64,000 nucleotides of DNA from Polymorphum gilvum SL003B-26A1. Lineage in GTDB: Bacteria; Pseudomonadota; Alphaproteobacteria; Rhizobiales; Stappiaceae. The translations under genes were made by a program, and so were the position numbers. The notes under the pieces are model-generated. The model was not told the DNA's origin. It worked only from the letters and a program-made list of their open reading frames with translations, and made no database searches. The DNA lies in NCBI RefSeq assembly GCF_000192745.1, contig NC_015259.1, forward strand, positions 1,069,001 to 1,133,000, read 5' to 3'. Positions 36,532 to 45,754 of this stretch are shown here, one piece after another; the first letter of the stretch is position 1; the number at the start of each line of letters is the position of its first letter.

Positions 36532-36599
36532 AGCAGCCGGGCCAGCCCGGTTCCGGGCGCGTGGTCACCGCCGCGCACGCCCGTCAGGGAGGATCTGTC

Positions 36600-37898
36600 A
36601 TGAACAAGGCTCTCAACCCGCGTATCCTGCAGCCGGGCGACATGAACCCGAACTGGCGTTGGGAGGGCCGCCTGCCGGCCTGGGGCCACACGTCGGTCGA
36701 TTTCGAGCGCCGCGTCGACCACGACCGGCTGCGCCGCTACCGGCTCAGCCGGGCCAAGGATGCTCTGAAGAACAGCGGTTGCGGCTCGCTCCTGCTCTTC
36801 GACGTCAACAACATCCGCTACATTTCCGGCACCAAGATCGGCGAGTGGGAACGCGACAAGATGTGCCGGTTCTGCCTGCTGACCGGCGACGACGAGCCCT
36901 ATGTCTGGGACTTCGGTTCGGCCGCGGTGCACCACAAGAAATATGCCGACTGGCTCAACCCGGACCACTGCCGGGCCGGCGTGGTCGGCATGCGCGGCAC
37001 CATTCCGCCGTCCTTCGGCCTGATGAAGCTCTATGCCGAGGAGATCGCCGGACTCATCCGCGATGCCGGCATGGCGGGCATGCCGGTCGGTGTCGACTAC
37101 GCAGAGACGGCGATGTTCTACGCGCTGCAGGAGGCGGGCCTCAACATCGTCGACGGCCAGCAGATCATGCTGGGGGCACGCGAGATCAAGAACGTCGACG
37201 AGATCCAGTTGCTGACCCAGGCGGCGTCCATGGTCGACGGCGTCTATCACATGATCTACGAGGAACTGAAGCCAGGCATCCGCGAGAACGACATCGTCGC
37301 GATGGCCAACAAGATGCTCTACGAGATGGGCTCGGACGACGTCGAGGCGATCAACGCCATTTCCGGCGAACGCTGCAACCCGCATCCGCACAACTTCACC
37401 GACCGTTATTTCCGTCCGGGCGACCAGGCCTTCTTCGACATCCTGCAATCCTACCAGGGCTATCGAACCTGCTACTACCGCACCTTCAACATCGGCCGGG
37501 CGACGCCGGCGCAGCGCGACGCCTATGTCCGCTGCCGCGAGTGGCTGGATGCCTCGATCGAGCGGATCAAGCCGGGGGTGACCACCGATCGGGTGGCGGA
37601 AGTCTGGCCAACCGCCGAAAGCCTCGGCTTCCCGAACGAACTCGCCGCCTTCGGCCTGCAGTTCGGCCACGGCCTCGGCCTGGCTCTGCACGAGCGGCCG
37701 ATCATCTCCCGGGCCGTCTCGCTCGACAATCCGATGGAGATCAAGACCGGCATGGTGTTCGCGCTGGAAACCTACTGCCCGGCGGCGGACGGCTATTCGG
37801 CCGCGCGCATCGAGGAGGAGGTCGTCGTCACCGACAAGGGCTGCGAGGTGATCTCGCTGTTCCCGGCCGAGGAACTGCCGATCGCCAACCGGTACTGA
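36600..37898 (+). CDS. M24-family (aminopeptidase P/creatinase fold) protein with altered metal site
   Basis: Cytoplasmic pita-bread-fold protein of 432 residues. An N-terminal creatinase-like domain (LLLFDVNNIRYISGT) precedes the M24 domain. Of the five metal ligands, the first Asp (FFDIL), His (FGHGLGLALHE), and both Glu (LETYCP and RIEEEVVV) are visible. The second Asp position, in the D-x10-D segment, reads Cys (YRTCYYRTF). It is therefore unlikely to be an ordinary Xaa-Pro peptidase; creatinase-like or lyase (DddP-type) chemistry on a small molecule is possible. First gene of the LacI-controlled operon, 48 bases before E1alpha. Confidence 0.85.
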   Translation: MNKALNPRILQPGDMNPNWRWEGRLPAWGHTSVDFERRVDHDRLRRYRLSRAKDALKNSGCGSLLLFDVNNIRYISGTKIGEWERDKMCRFCLLTGDDEPYVWDFGSAAVHHKKYADWLNPDHCRAGVVGMRGTIPPSFGLMKLYAEEIAGLIRDAGMAGMPVGVDYAETAMFYALQEAGLNIVDGQQIMLGAREIKNVDEIQLLTQAASMVDGVYHMIYEELKPGIRENDIVAMANKMLYEMGSDDVEAINAISGERCNPHPHNFTDRYFRPGDQAFFDILQSYQGYRTCYYRTFNIGRATPAQRDAYVRCREWLDASIERIKPGVTTDRVAEVWPTAESLGFPNELAAFGLQFGHGLGLALHERPIISRAVSLDNPMEIKTGMVFALETYCPAADGYSAARIEEEVVVTDKGCEVISLFPAEELPIANRY

Positions 37899-37946
37899 TC
37901 GGCCTGCAATCCCGTACCCGCATCGTCCGCTGAAAGGGAGGCCCCC

Positions 37947-38972
37947 ATGGCGCGTCCAAGAAAGAAACCCGTGGCCAGTCCGGGCAACGACGACATCGGC
38001 GAAGACAAGCGCCTGGAACTGTGGCGCAAGCAGCTCGAGATCCGCCATTGCGAGCAGCGCGCCTACGACCTGTTCCTGCAGAACCTGGTCAAGGGCACCA
38101 GTCACCTGTCGCTCGGCCAGGAGGCGATCGCGGCCGGCTTCGCCGCCGCCATGCGGCCCGACGACAAGAGCTTCTGCACCTATCGTGGCCACGCGCACAC
38201 GCTGGCGCGCGGCGTGCCGATGGAGCAGATGCTCGGCGAACTGATGCAGCGCGACTGCGGGTTGATGCGCGGCAAGGGCGGCTCCATGCACCTGACCTCG
38301 ATCGATCACGGCGTCATGGGCTCCTATGCGATCATCGGCGCGCATCTGCCGATCGCCGTCGGCTCTGCCTGGCGGGCGCAGTATCTCGGTCACGACGACG
38401 TCACGGTGGTGTTCTTCGGCGATGGCACGACCAACATCGGCGCCTTCCACGAGGCACTCAACTACGCAGTGGTGTTCAAGCTGCCGGTCGTGTTCGTGTG
38501 CGAGAACAATCTCTACATGGAATACACGCCGATCGGCGCGATCACCGCGGTCGAGCATCCGGCCGCCGACCGGGCCGGCGCCTACGGCCTCGACAAGATC
38601 ATCATCGACGGCAACGACGCCGACGAGGTCTACCGCACGGCGCAGACCGCCTTCGCGAAGGCGCGCGCCGGCGAGGGGCCGAGCCTGATCGAGTGCAAGA
38701 CCTACCGCCACTCGGGCCATTCGCGCGCCGATCCGGGCGCCTACCGGCCGAAGGGCGAGCTGGAGCGCTGGAAGGAGCACGACCCGATCAAGGTCTATCG
38801 CGCGCGGCTCGCCGAGTTCGGCATCGCCGACGCGGTGATAGACGACATCGAGCAGGCGGTGAAGGCCGAGGTGGAGCGCGCGACCGCCGTGTGCAAGGCC
38901 GCGCCCCTGCCACCCGAGGACATCCTGACGACCGACGTATATGCCGATGGAGGCTGGGCATGGCGGAACTGA
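37947..38972 (+). CDS. ThDP-dependent dehydrogenase E1 component, alpha subunit (acetoin/pyruvate type)
   Basis: Protein of 341 residues. The ThDP/Mg motif is GDGTTNIGAFHEALN followed by the conserved VCENN, with GKGGSMHL and YRHSGHSRADPG typical of the acetoin/pyruvate dehydrogenase E1alpha family. It forms an alpha2beta2 E1 with the next gene and would decarboxylate a 2-oxoacid or cleave an acetoin-like diketone. The end overlaps the E1beta start by 13 bases. Substrate unknown. Confidence 0.92.
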   Translation: MARPRKKPVASPGNDDIGEDKRLELWRKQLEIRHCEQRAYDLFLQNLVKGTSHLSLGQEAIAAGFAAAMRPDDKSFCTYRGHAHTLARGVPMEQMLGELMQRDCGLMRGKGGSMHLTSIDHGVMGSYAIIGAHLPIAVGSAWRAQYLGHDDVTVVFFGDGTTNIGAFHEALNYAVVFKLPVVFVCENNLYMEYTPIGAITAVEHPAADRAGAYGLDKIIIDGNDADEVYRTAQTAFAKARAGEGPSLIECKTYRHSGHSRADPGAYRPKGELERWKEHDPIKVYRARLAEFGIADAVIDDIEQAVKAEVERATAVCKAAPLPPEDILTTDVYADGGWAWRN

Positions 38973-39934
38973 CCTATCGCGAGGCCGTGGCCGCCGGCAT
39001 CGCCCAGGAAATGGAGCGCGACGAGCGGGTGGCCTTCCTCGGCGAGGACGTGGCGGCGGCCGGCGGCGTGTTCAAGGCGACCGTCGGCCTGCTGGAACGT
39101 TTCGGGCCCAGGCGCGTGATCGACACGCCGATCTCCGAGCAGGCGATCCTCGGCGCGGCGATGGGGGCCGCCATGACCGGTATGCGGCCGATCGCCGAGA
39201 TCATGTTCTCCGACTTCCTGGCCGTGTGCTGGGACTTCCCGGCCAACGAGTTCTCCAAGGCGCGCTACATGTCCAACGGCCAGATCAAGCTGCCGCTGGT
39301 CGTGCGCTGCGGCAACGGTGCCGGCTCGCGCTTCGGCGCCCAGCATTCGCAGTCGGTCGAGAACTGGGCGATGGCGATCCCCGGCCTGAAGGTGGTCGCG
39401 CCGTCGACGCCGGCCGACGTCAAGGGCCTGCTCGCCGCCGCCGTGCGCGACGACGATCCGGTGATGTTCTTCGAGCACAAGTCGCTTTATGCTCTGAAGG
39501 GCGAGGTTCCCGATGGCGAGCATGTCGACCAGCTCGGCGTGGCCCGGATTGTGCGGCCCGGCAAGGACTGCACCATCGTCGCGCTGGCGCTGATGGTGCA
39601 TCGGGCGCTTGCCGCGGCCGAGAAGCTCGCCGAGCGCGGCATCGAGGCGGAGGTCATCGACGTGCGCTCGCTGGTGCCGCTCGACACGCGGACGATCCTC
39701 GGCTCGATCGCCCGCACCGGACGGCTGTTCACCGTCGAGGAGAACCCGCGCCTGTGCGGCTGGGGCGCCGAGATTGCCTCCATCGCGGCGGACGAGCTGT
39801 TCTACGACCTTGACGGGCCGATCGTGCGCATCACGACGCCGCACATTCCGCTGCCCGCCGCCGACAACCTGGAGGACATCGTGCTGCCGACGGTCGACCG
39901 GATCGTCGAGACGGTCACGCGGTCCATGGCCTGA
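38960..39934 (+). CDS. Dehydrogenase E1 component, beta subunit (acetoin/pyruvate type)
   Basis: Protein of 324 residues with the transketolase-like pyrimidine-binding domain: FLGEDVAAAGGVFKAT, RVIDTPISEQ (catalytic Glu region) and the C-terminal domain with DVRSLVPLDTRTI. The start MAELTYREA at 38960 lies inside the E1alpha end. Part of a multienzyme complex with the E1alpha and E2 of this operon. An aldehyde dehydrogenase gene is inserted between E1beta and E2, a departure from the usual order. Confidence 0.92.
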   Translation: MAELTYREAVAAGIAQEMERDERVAFLGEDVAAAGGVFKATVGLLERFGPRRVIDTPISEQAILGAAMGAAMTGMRPIAEIMFSDFLAVCWDFPANEFSKARYMSNGQIKLPLVVRCGNGAGSRFGAQHSQSVENWAMAIPGLKVVAPSTPADVKGLLAAAVRDDDPVMFFEHKSLYALKGEVPDGEHVDQLGVARIVRPGKDCTIVALALMVHRALAAAEKLAERGIEAEVIDVRSLVPLDTRTILGSIARTGRLFTVEENPRLCGWGAEIASIAADELFYDLDGPIVRITTPHIPLPAADNLEDIVLPTVDRIVETVTRSMA

Positions 39935-39950
39935 GGCTAGGAGACATCCG

Positions 39951-41402
39951 ATGAACAAGCCCGTCCTTTCTTCCGTCCCGACCGATCTCTACATCGACGG
40001 CGCGTTCCGTCCCGCCGCCGGCGGCGAGCGGTTCACGGTCTATAACCCGGCGAGCGAGGAGGTGCTGGCGGAGGTCGCCAGCGCCGGCATCGAGGACGCC
40101 GTGGCTGCGCTCGACGCCGCCGAACGCGCCGGCGCGGACTGGGCGAAGCGGTCGCCGCGCGAGCGCTGCGAGATCCTGCGCAAGGCGTTCGAGCTGTTCT
40201 CTGCGCGCAAGGAGGACTTCGCCCGGCTGATCACGCTGGAAAACGGCAAGGCGCGCTCCGACGCCATGGGCGAGGCGACCTATGCCGCCGAGTTCTTCCG
40301 CTGGTATTCCGAGGAAGGCGTGCGCAACATCGGCAGCCTGTCGACGGCGCCGGCGTCGGGCGCGCGCATCCTGGTGCAGCACAAGCCGGCCGGCATCGCC
40401 GTGCTGGTGACGCCGTGGAACTACCCGGCGGCGATGGGTACGCGCAAGCTCGCACCCGCGCTCGCCGCCGGCTGTCCCGTGATCATCAAGCCGGCCTCTG
40501 AAACGCCGCTGACCATGCTGGCGCTGATGCCGCTGCTGGAGGAGGCGGGCGTGCCGAAAGGCCTCGTCAACGTCATCCCGTCGCGTCGTTCGGGCGCGGT
40601 GGTCGACGCCCTGTTGCATGACCCGCGCGTGCGGGTGGTGTCGTTCACCGGCTCGACCGAGGTCGGGCGCAAGCTGTTGCGGAGCGCGGCCGACTGCGTC
40701 GTCAATCCGGCGATGGAACTGGGCGGCAACGCGCCGCTGATCGTGTTCGAGGACGCCGACATTGACACGGCGGTGGAGGGCTGCCTGCTCGCCAAGATGC
40801 GCAATCTCGGCGAAGCCTGCACGGCGGCCAACCGCATCTACGTGCACGCGGCGGTCGAGGCGGCCTTCGTGGAAAGGTTCACCGCCAGGATGGCGAAGCT
40901 CAGGGTCGGCGACGGGCTCGATCCGTCGGTCGACGTCGGCCCGCTGGTCAATGCCGAGACACGCGACAAGGTCGCGGAACTGGTCGCCGATGCCGTGGCA
41001 AAGGGGGCGACGGTGCGGTGCGGCGGCGCGGCGCCGCAAGGCCGCGGCTTCTTCTATCCGCCGACGGTGCTGACCGGCGTGCCGGACGACGCCGACCTGC
41101 TGCGCGAGGAGATCTTCGGCCCGGTCGCTGCGATCCAGACCTTCACCGACGAGGACGAGATCGTCGCGCGGGCGAATTCCACCGAATATGGCCTGGTCGC
41201 CTATGTCTTCACGAAGGACCTCGGCCGCGGCCTGCGCGTCTCCGAACGCCTTGAGTTCGGCATGATCGGCCTCAACCGCGGCCTCGTCTCCGATCCCGCG
41301 GCTCCGTTCGGCGGCGTTAAGCAGTCGGGTCTCGGCCGCGAGGGCGCGCACGAGGGCCTGATGGAGTTCCTGGAAACCCAGTACATCTCGGTCGCCTGGT
41401 GA
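39951..41402 (+). CDS. NAD(P)-dependent aldehyde dehydrogenase (succinate-semialdehyde type)
   Basis: Enzyme of 483 residues that oxidises an aldehyde to the acid. Conserved features: TPWNYPAAMGTRKLAPALAAG region, FTGSTEVGRKL, catalytic Glu in MELGGNAP, nucleophile Cys in LGEACTAANR, and EEIFGPVAAIQ. It resembles GabD-type enzymes. The start at 39951 follows TAGGAGA. Co-transcribed with E1 and E2 genes, so it may oxidise the aldehyde released or used by that pathway. Confidence 0.93.
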   Translation: MNKPVLSSVPTDLYIDGAFRPAAGGERFTVYNPASEEVLAEVASAGIEDAVAALDAAERAGADWAKRSPRERCEILRKAFELFSARKEDFARLITLENGKARSDAMGEATYAAEFFRWYSEEGVRNIGSLSTAPASGARILVQHKPAGIAVLVTPWNYPAAMGTRKLAPALAAGCPVIIKPASETPLTMLALMPLLEEAGVPKGLVNVIPSRRSGAVVDALLHDPRVRVVSFTGSTEVGRKLLRSAADCVVNPAMELGGNAPLIVFEDADIDTAVEGCLLAKMRNLGEACTAANRIYVHAAVEAAFVERFTARMAKLRVGDGLDPSVDVGPLVNAETRDKVAELVADAVAKGATVRCGGAAPQGRGFFYPPTVLTGVPDDADLLREEIFGPVAAIQTFTDEDEIVARANSTEYGLVAYVFTKDLGRGLRVSERLEFGMIGLNRGLVSDPAAPFGGVKQSGLGREGAHEGLMEFLETQYISVAW

Positions 41403-41439
41403 GGCGGACCCACGGACACACAAGGCACGAGGGGTCCTC

Positions 41440-42780
41440 ATGGAAGTTCTGATGCCCCAGCTGGGGGAAACGGTCACCGAAGGGACGATCAGCACCTGGT
41501 TCAAGAGCGAGGGCGATGCCGTCGCGGCCGGCGACGTGCTGTTCGAGATCGAGACCGAGAAGGTCGCCATGGAGGTGCAGGCGATCGAGTCGGGCACGCT
41601 GACCCGGGTGCTGGTGCAGGCCGGCGAGACCGTTGCCGTCGGCACCACCGTGGCGATGATCGGCGAGCAGGCAGCGCTGACCGGCGGCAATCCCGGCCTC
41701 GCCGATCCCGCCGGCAGCAATCCCAGCAGCGGCAATCCGGGTCCGGGGGCGATGAACGGTGCGGCCCCGGCGCCGGAGGGCTTCGGTCCCTACAGCGAGG
41801 TGCGCACACCGACCGAACGGTTCGGGTCGCGGCACATGGCCGGTGGCCTCAGGATCTCGCCGCTCGCCCGGCGCATCGCCGCGCAGCAGGGCATCGACGT
41901 CGCCGGCCTGGCGCGCGACCTGGCTGCGGCGGGACGCAGGAAGATCCTGCGCGACGATGTGCTGGGCTATGCCGAGAGGCAGAAGCAGAGCCCGGCCGCC
42001 GCCGCGCCCCGGCCGGCCACGGTCGAAGCCCGGCCGATGCCGGCGCGCGCGTCGCTGCCCGCCGGCGGCGACTACGACCTCGTGCCGCTCAACCGGATCC
42101 GCAGGCGGACGGCCGAGCATCTGGCCCGTTCCTGGACGGACGTGCCGCATGTCGCGCAGGCGGTCGAGGTCGACTTCCAGGCCGTCGACAAGGCGCGGCG
42201 GCGGCTGAACGACGCGCACGCGGCCGCCTGGGGCTTCCGGCTGACCTACCTGCCGTTCATCGCCCGTGCCGTATGCCTGGCGATCCGCGAGTTTCCGCGT
42301 GTCAACGCTTCGATCGACGGGGATGCGCTCAGGGTCCACCGGCGAGTCAACCTCGGCATCGCCGTGGACCTCGACCACGACGGCTTGATGGTGCCGGTCG
42401 TGCATGGGGCGGAAGACCTCAATCTTGCCGGACTGGCGCGCGCCATGAAGGACCGGATCGACCGGGCCCGGGCCGGCAAGCTGACCGCTGACGATCTGAC
42501 CGGCGGCACCTATTCGCTGTCCAATTCCGGTACGTTCGGCACCCTGTTCACCGCGCCGATCGTCAACGCGCCGGAAGTGGCGATCCTGTCTACCGACGGC
42601 ATCCGCAAGCGGCCGGTCGTCATCGAGGGCGAGGACGAGGACCGCATCGCGATCCGCCCGGTCGGCGTGCTGGCGCAGAGCTTCGATCACAGGGCCTTCG
42701 ACGGCGCCTATTCGGCCGCCTTCCTGCACCGGGTAAGGACGATCCTCGAAAGCCGCGACTGGATGTCGGAAACGGGATGA
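41440..42780 (+). CDS. Dihydrolipoamide acyltransferase (E2) component
   Basis: Protein of 446 residues: lipoyl domain with the lipoylated Lys at 41 (EIETEKVAM), a linker rich in Gly-Asn-Pro, a peripheral-subunit-binding domain (ISPLARRIAAQQGIDVAGL), and the catalytic domain ending with FDHRAFDGAYSAAFL, where His and Asp are the active-site residues. It transfers the acyl group from E1 to CoA. No E3 gene is visible, so the cell's shared dihydrolipoamide dehydrogenase is probably used. Confidence 0.93.
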   Translation: MEVLMPQLGETVTEGTISTWFKSEGDAVAAGDVLFEIETEKVAMEVQAIESGTLTRVLVQAGETVAVGTTVAMIGEQAALTGGNPGLADPAGSNPSSGNPGPGAMNGAAPAPEGFGPYSEVRTPTERFGSRHMAGGLRISPLARRIAAQQGIDVAGLARDLAAAGRRKILRDDVLGYAERQKQSPAAAAPRPATVEARPMPARASLPAGGDYDLVPLNRIRRRTAEHLARSWTDVPHVAQAVEVDFQAVDKARRRLNDAHAAAWGFRLTYLPFIARAVCLAIREFPRVNASIDGDALRVHRRVNLGIAVDLDHDGLMVPVVHGAEDLNLAGLARAMKDRIDRARAGKLTADDLTGGTYSLSNSGTFGTLFTAPIVNAPEVAILSTDGIRKRPVVIEGEDEDRIAIRPVGVLAQSFDHRAFDGAYSAAFLHRVRTILESRDWMSETG

Positions 42781-42802
42781 GGCTACTTGCCGGTCTCGCC
42801 GA

Positions 42803-42818
42803 GCCCGGACCTCCGGGC
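42803..42818. terminator. Hairpin between convergent E2 and GST genes
   Basis: GCCCGG and CCGGGC form a 6-bp stem with a 4-base loop soon after the E2 stop. A second hairpin (CCGGC/GCCGG) lies at 42944-42961 before the GST stop. Neither has a T-run. The rest of 42781-42966 shows nothing recognisable. Confidence 0.35.
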
Positions 42819-42966
42819 CGGCGCGGGTCGGAATGCGGCTCGATGCCGAGATGAAGTTCGCGCTAATGTCCGGCGAATGCGCTGCGGGGTTGCCTGAGGC
42901 GCGCGGAAGGGTTCTGGATGGCGGCTGGCTTGCGCGTTGATGTCCGGCGCAGCTGTGCCGGCGCGT

Positions 42967-43749
42967 CTACGCCGGGCCGGCCTTCTTGCTTGCCAGTTGT
43001 TCGCGCAGATGCGGATATTTCTCGGTCAGCAAGGCGCCGTGGTAGTAGGTCGGCTTGTAGGCCGGATGCGACCTGATCGCCTCGAACCAGCGCGCTACGG
43101 CGGGCCGGTCGTCCCACATGTGGTCGAGGTTGATGTCGTCCATCCGCACGATCACGGGCATCACCGCGATATCCGCAAGGCTGAGCCGGCTGCCCATCAG
43201 CCAGGGTCCGCCGCTTTCGGCCAGAACCTTGTCCATCCGCTCGATGCCGCGTCTAAGCCGGTCCATTGCGGAGTTCATCTCGCTTTCCGGGAAGCCCGTC
43301 CGGCCCATGGTGAGCAGGAACTCCTTGCGCAGCGGCTTGGAATTGGCCAGATCCAGGAACTCTTCCTCGCTCATCTTCTGGAAATGCGGCAGGAAGGCCA
43401 GGTTGTAGGACGGCACGCGGATTGCCGGCGTCGGCACCTCGTCGATGAAGCGCATCAGCGAGCGCATCCGGGCCAGACCCAGCGCGTCGGCGGGGCGCAA
43501 CGGCTCGGGATGAGGCCGCGTCTCGTCAAGATATTCGATGATGACCGCGGAATCGACCACGGCTTCGCCATCGTCGAGCAGGGCGGGAACCACGCCGTTC
43601 GGGTTGATCGCCAGGTAGTCCGGCTTCAGCTGGTCGCCCGCGAACAGGTCCAGCTTGTGTTCCTCGAAGGCAAGTCCCTTGGCGTTGAGGACGAAGCGGA
43701 CGCGCTGGCTGCAGGTCGATTGCGGCGCGTTGTAGAGCACATAGGCCAT
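42967..43749 (-). CDS. Glutathione S-transferase family protein
   Basis: Cytoplasmic protein of 260 residues. The N-terminal thioredoxin-like domain has an active-site-like APQSTCSQRVRFVLNAKGL, where Ser/Cys may contact glutathione, plus NPNGVVPALLDDG and DSAVIIEYLDE (glutathione-binding). The C-terminal helical domain has the LSLADIAVMPV N-capping motif. The start at 43749 (MAYVLYN). Last gene of the Liv operon, 61 bases after livM, so it may process the imported compound, for instance an isomerisation or dehalogenation. Confidence 0.9.
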   Translation of the reverse strand: MAYVLYNAPQSTCSQRVRFVLNAKGLAFEEHKLDLFAGDQLKPDYLAINPNGVVPALLDDGEAVVDSAVIIEYLDETRPHPEPLRPADALGLARMRSLMRFIDEVPTPAIRVPSYNLAFLPHFQKMSEEEFLDLANSKPLRKEFLLTMGRTGFPESEMNSAMDRLRRGIERMDKVLAESGGPWLMGSRLSLADIAVMPVIVRMDDINLDHMWDDRPAVARWFEAIRSHPAYKPTYYHGALLTEKYPHLREQLASKKAGPA

Positions 43750-43810
43750 GGTGGTGGATCCGGATTGACGGCGGAGGGGAGGCCGGCCCGTGGGCCGGCC
43801 GAACGGACAC

Positions 43811-44845
43811 TCAGTCCCAGTTGAGGAAGCGCGGCAGCTTGCCCGCCTTGGCGAGCGTGCCGACAATGCCGGCCGGGAAGAACATCAGGGCAATCACCAT
43901 GATCACGCCGGTGCCGAGGATGTTGAGTTCGCTGGCGCCGAAATAGGTGACGAAGAACTCGTTGAAGGCGATCAGCAGCACCGCGCCGACGACGGGTCCG
44001 GCCACGGTGCCCTTGCCGCCGAGGATGCACATCAGCACCATGTTGGCTGCGATCAGCACGATGAGGAAGATGTTCGGCCGCAGGTAGGTGATGTATTCAC
44101 CCCAGATCGCGCCGGCCATGCCGACGAAGAACGCCGACAGCGCGAAGGCGGAGACCTTGTAGAGGCGGGTGTTGATGCCGGCGCTCTCCGCCTTCACCTC
44201 GTCCTGGGAGATCGCCCTGAGGCCGAGGCCGAACTTCGAATGCTTGATCCGGTACGAGGCGTAGACCGTCAGCGAAACGACGACCAGCATGGCGTAGTAG
44301 TAGGGCAGCTTGGTCCACTGCACGTCGATGGCGAGCTGGGGCAGGGTGACGCCGTTGGCGCCGCCGACGAAGTGCCAGTTGTCGAACAGGATGCGCACGA
44401 CCATCAGCAGGGCGATCGACGAGATGATGAAGGTCGGGCCGCGCATGCGCAGCGTGATCAGCCCGACCAGGAACCCGACGGCGGCGGCGACGAGGCCGGC
44501 CACGGGCGCGGTGATCAGCGAGGTGACACCGGAATAGGCCAGGACCATGCCGGAGAAATAGCCGCCGATGCAGAAGAACACGTTGTGCCCGAGGGAGATG
44601 TAGCCGGTGTAGCCGCCGAGGATGTTCCAGCTCGAGGCCATGGCGGCATACATCATCGCGTAGAGCACGAGGTGCAGCAGGTAGTTGTAGCCGCCGAAGA
44701 ACTGCAGGGCGGGCAGTGCGGCGAGGATCACCAGCAGGGCGATCGGAAAGGCGACGACCCGCTGGCTGGCCTTTTCGCGTGCCAGGCTCCGGTTGTGCTT
44801 GCGGCGTGCCTCGATGACGTCGCTGACGTCCATTTGCATGGTCAT
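43811..44845 (-). CDS. livM: Branched-chain amino acid-type ABC permease LivM
   Basis: Inner-membrane permease of 344 residues with about nine hydrophobic segments and the LivM signature GYTGYISLGHNVFFCIGGY and the EAA-like loop IKHSKFGLGLRAISQDEVKAES. The start at 44845 (MTMQMDVSD) has GAGGAGG upstream and lies 2 bases after the livH stop. It forms the channel with LivH for an amino-acid-like or aromatic-acid substrate. Confidence 0.93.
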   Translation of the reverse strand: MTMQMDVSDVIEARRKHNRSLAREKASQRVVAFPIALLVILAALPALQFFGGYNYLLHLVLYAMMYAAMASSWNILGGYTGYISLGHNVFFCIGGYFSGMVLAYSGVTSLITAPVAGLVAAAVGFLVGLITLRMRGPTFIISSIALLMVVRILFDNWHFVGGANGVTLPQLAIDVQWTKLPYYYAMLVVVSLTVYASYRIKHSKFGLGLRAISQDEVKAESAGINTRLYKVSAFALSAFFVGMAGAIWGEYITYLRPNIFLIVLIAANMVLMCILGGKGTVAGPVVGAVLLIAFNEFFVTYFGASELNILGTGVIMVIALMFFPAGIVGTLAKAGKLPRFLNWD

Positions 44846-44847
44846 GA

Positions 44848-45726
44848 TCAGGCCTCCTCGATCTTGTCGCCGAACAGCCCTTGCGGGCGCACCAGCAGGA
44901 TGACGAACAGCGCGAGGAAGAAGGTCAGCGTCGACCAGGTCGCGCCGGCATAGGTGCCGACGAAGGCGGCGATGACCGACAGGAGGATGGCGCCGACGAT
45001 GGCGCCGACCAGCTTGCCCATGCCGCCGAGCACGACCAGCGACATCAGGATGGCGATCCATTCCCAGTGCTTGGCCGGGAAGAAGGAGAAGATGAACGAC
45101 ACCAACGCCCCGGCCGCCCCGGCCAGGCCGATGCCGATGCCGAAGGTGATCAGCGATACCAGGCCGACATTGACGCCCATCAGCTGGGCGGCGGCGCGGT
45201 TCTGCGTGGTGGCGCGGATGGCGTAGCCGAAGCGGGTGAAGTGCAGGAACACCATGAGCGCGCCGATGACGGCGATGCTGGCGATGCCGGCATAGAGCTG
45301 GCCGGTCGGGATGAACAGGTCGCCGATGAAGATCGCGTCGGTGGCGTAGGACGGCGAGGTGACGCGCTGGGTGTTGGAGAACATGGCGCCGAGCGCGCCG
45401 TCGAAGCAGAGAGCGACGGCGAAGGTCAGCAGCACGGTCATTTCCGAGTACTTGGCGCTGGCGGCCTCCCTCTCGAACACCAGCTTGTAGAGGATGAGAC
45501 CGACGCAGAACATGAACACGGCGGCGATCGGCATGGAGAGGATCGGATCGAGGCCGTAGAGCCTGAACAGCCAGTAGCTGACATAGGCGCCGGCGATGAT
45601 CATGATCGGATGGGCGAGGTTGACGATGCGCATGACGCCGAAGATCAGCGTCAGGCCCGAGGCCATGAGGGCATAGACGCCTCCCAGCGCCAGCCCGAGG
45701 ATGAGGATCTGGATCACGTCGACCAT
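44848..45726 (-). CDS. livH: Branched-chain amino acid-type ABC permease LivH
   Basis: Inner-membrane permease of 292 residues with eight hydrophobic segments, the LivH N-terminus (ILILGLALGGVYALMASGLTLIFGVMRIVNLAH) broken by the conserved Gly/Ala pattern, and the loop RFGYAIRATTQNRAAAQLMG. It lies between livF and livM in the operon. Confidence 0.93.
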   Translation of the reverse strand: MVDVIQILILGLALGGVYALMASGLTLIFGVMRIVNLAHPIMIIAGAYVSYWLFRLYGLDPILSMPIAAVFMFCVGLILYKLVFEREAASAKYSEMTVLLTFAVALCFDGALGAMFSNTQRVTSPSYATDAIFIGDLFIPTGQLYAGIASIAVIGALMVFLHFTRFGYAIRATTQNRAAAQLMGVNVGLVSLITFGIGIGLAGAAGALVSFIFSFFPAKHWEWIAILMSLVVLGGMGKLVGAIVGAILLSVIAAFVGTYAGATWSTLTFFLALFVILLVRPQGLFGDKIEEA

Positions 45727-45754
45727 TGCTGGTTCCTGTCCTTCGCGGTCGGTG

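Larger units (their letters stand above)
36172..36599. promoter_or_regulatory. Divergent control region of lacI-type gene and catabolic operon
   Basis: 428 bases without a gene. It holds two LacI-type operators (36302-36315 and 36514-36531). The ribosome-binding site of the M24 gene is GGGAGGA at about 36587-36593. Confidence 0.6.

Noticed and set aside
36600-37898. DMSP lyase DddP
   Set aside because: Same M24 fold, but the metal segment differs and no DMSP context is seen; too weak for a specific name.
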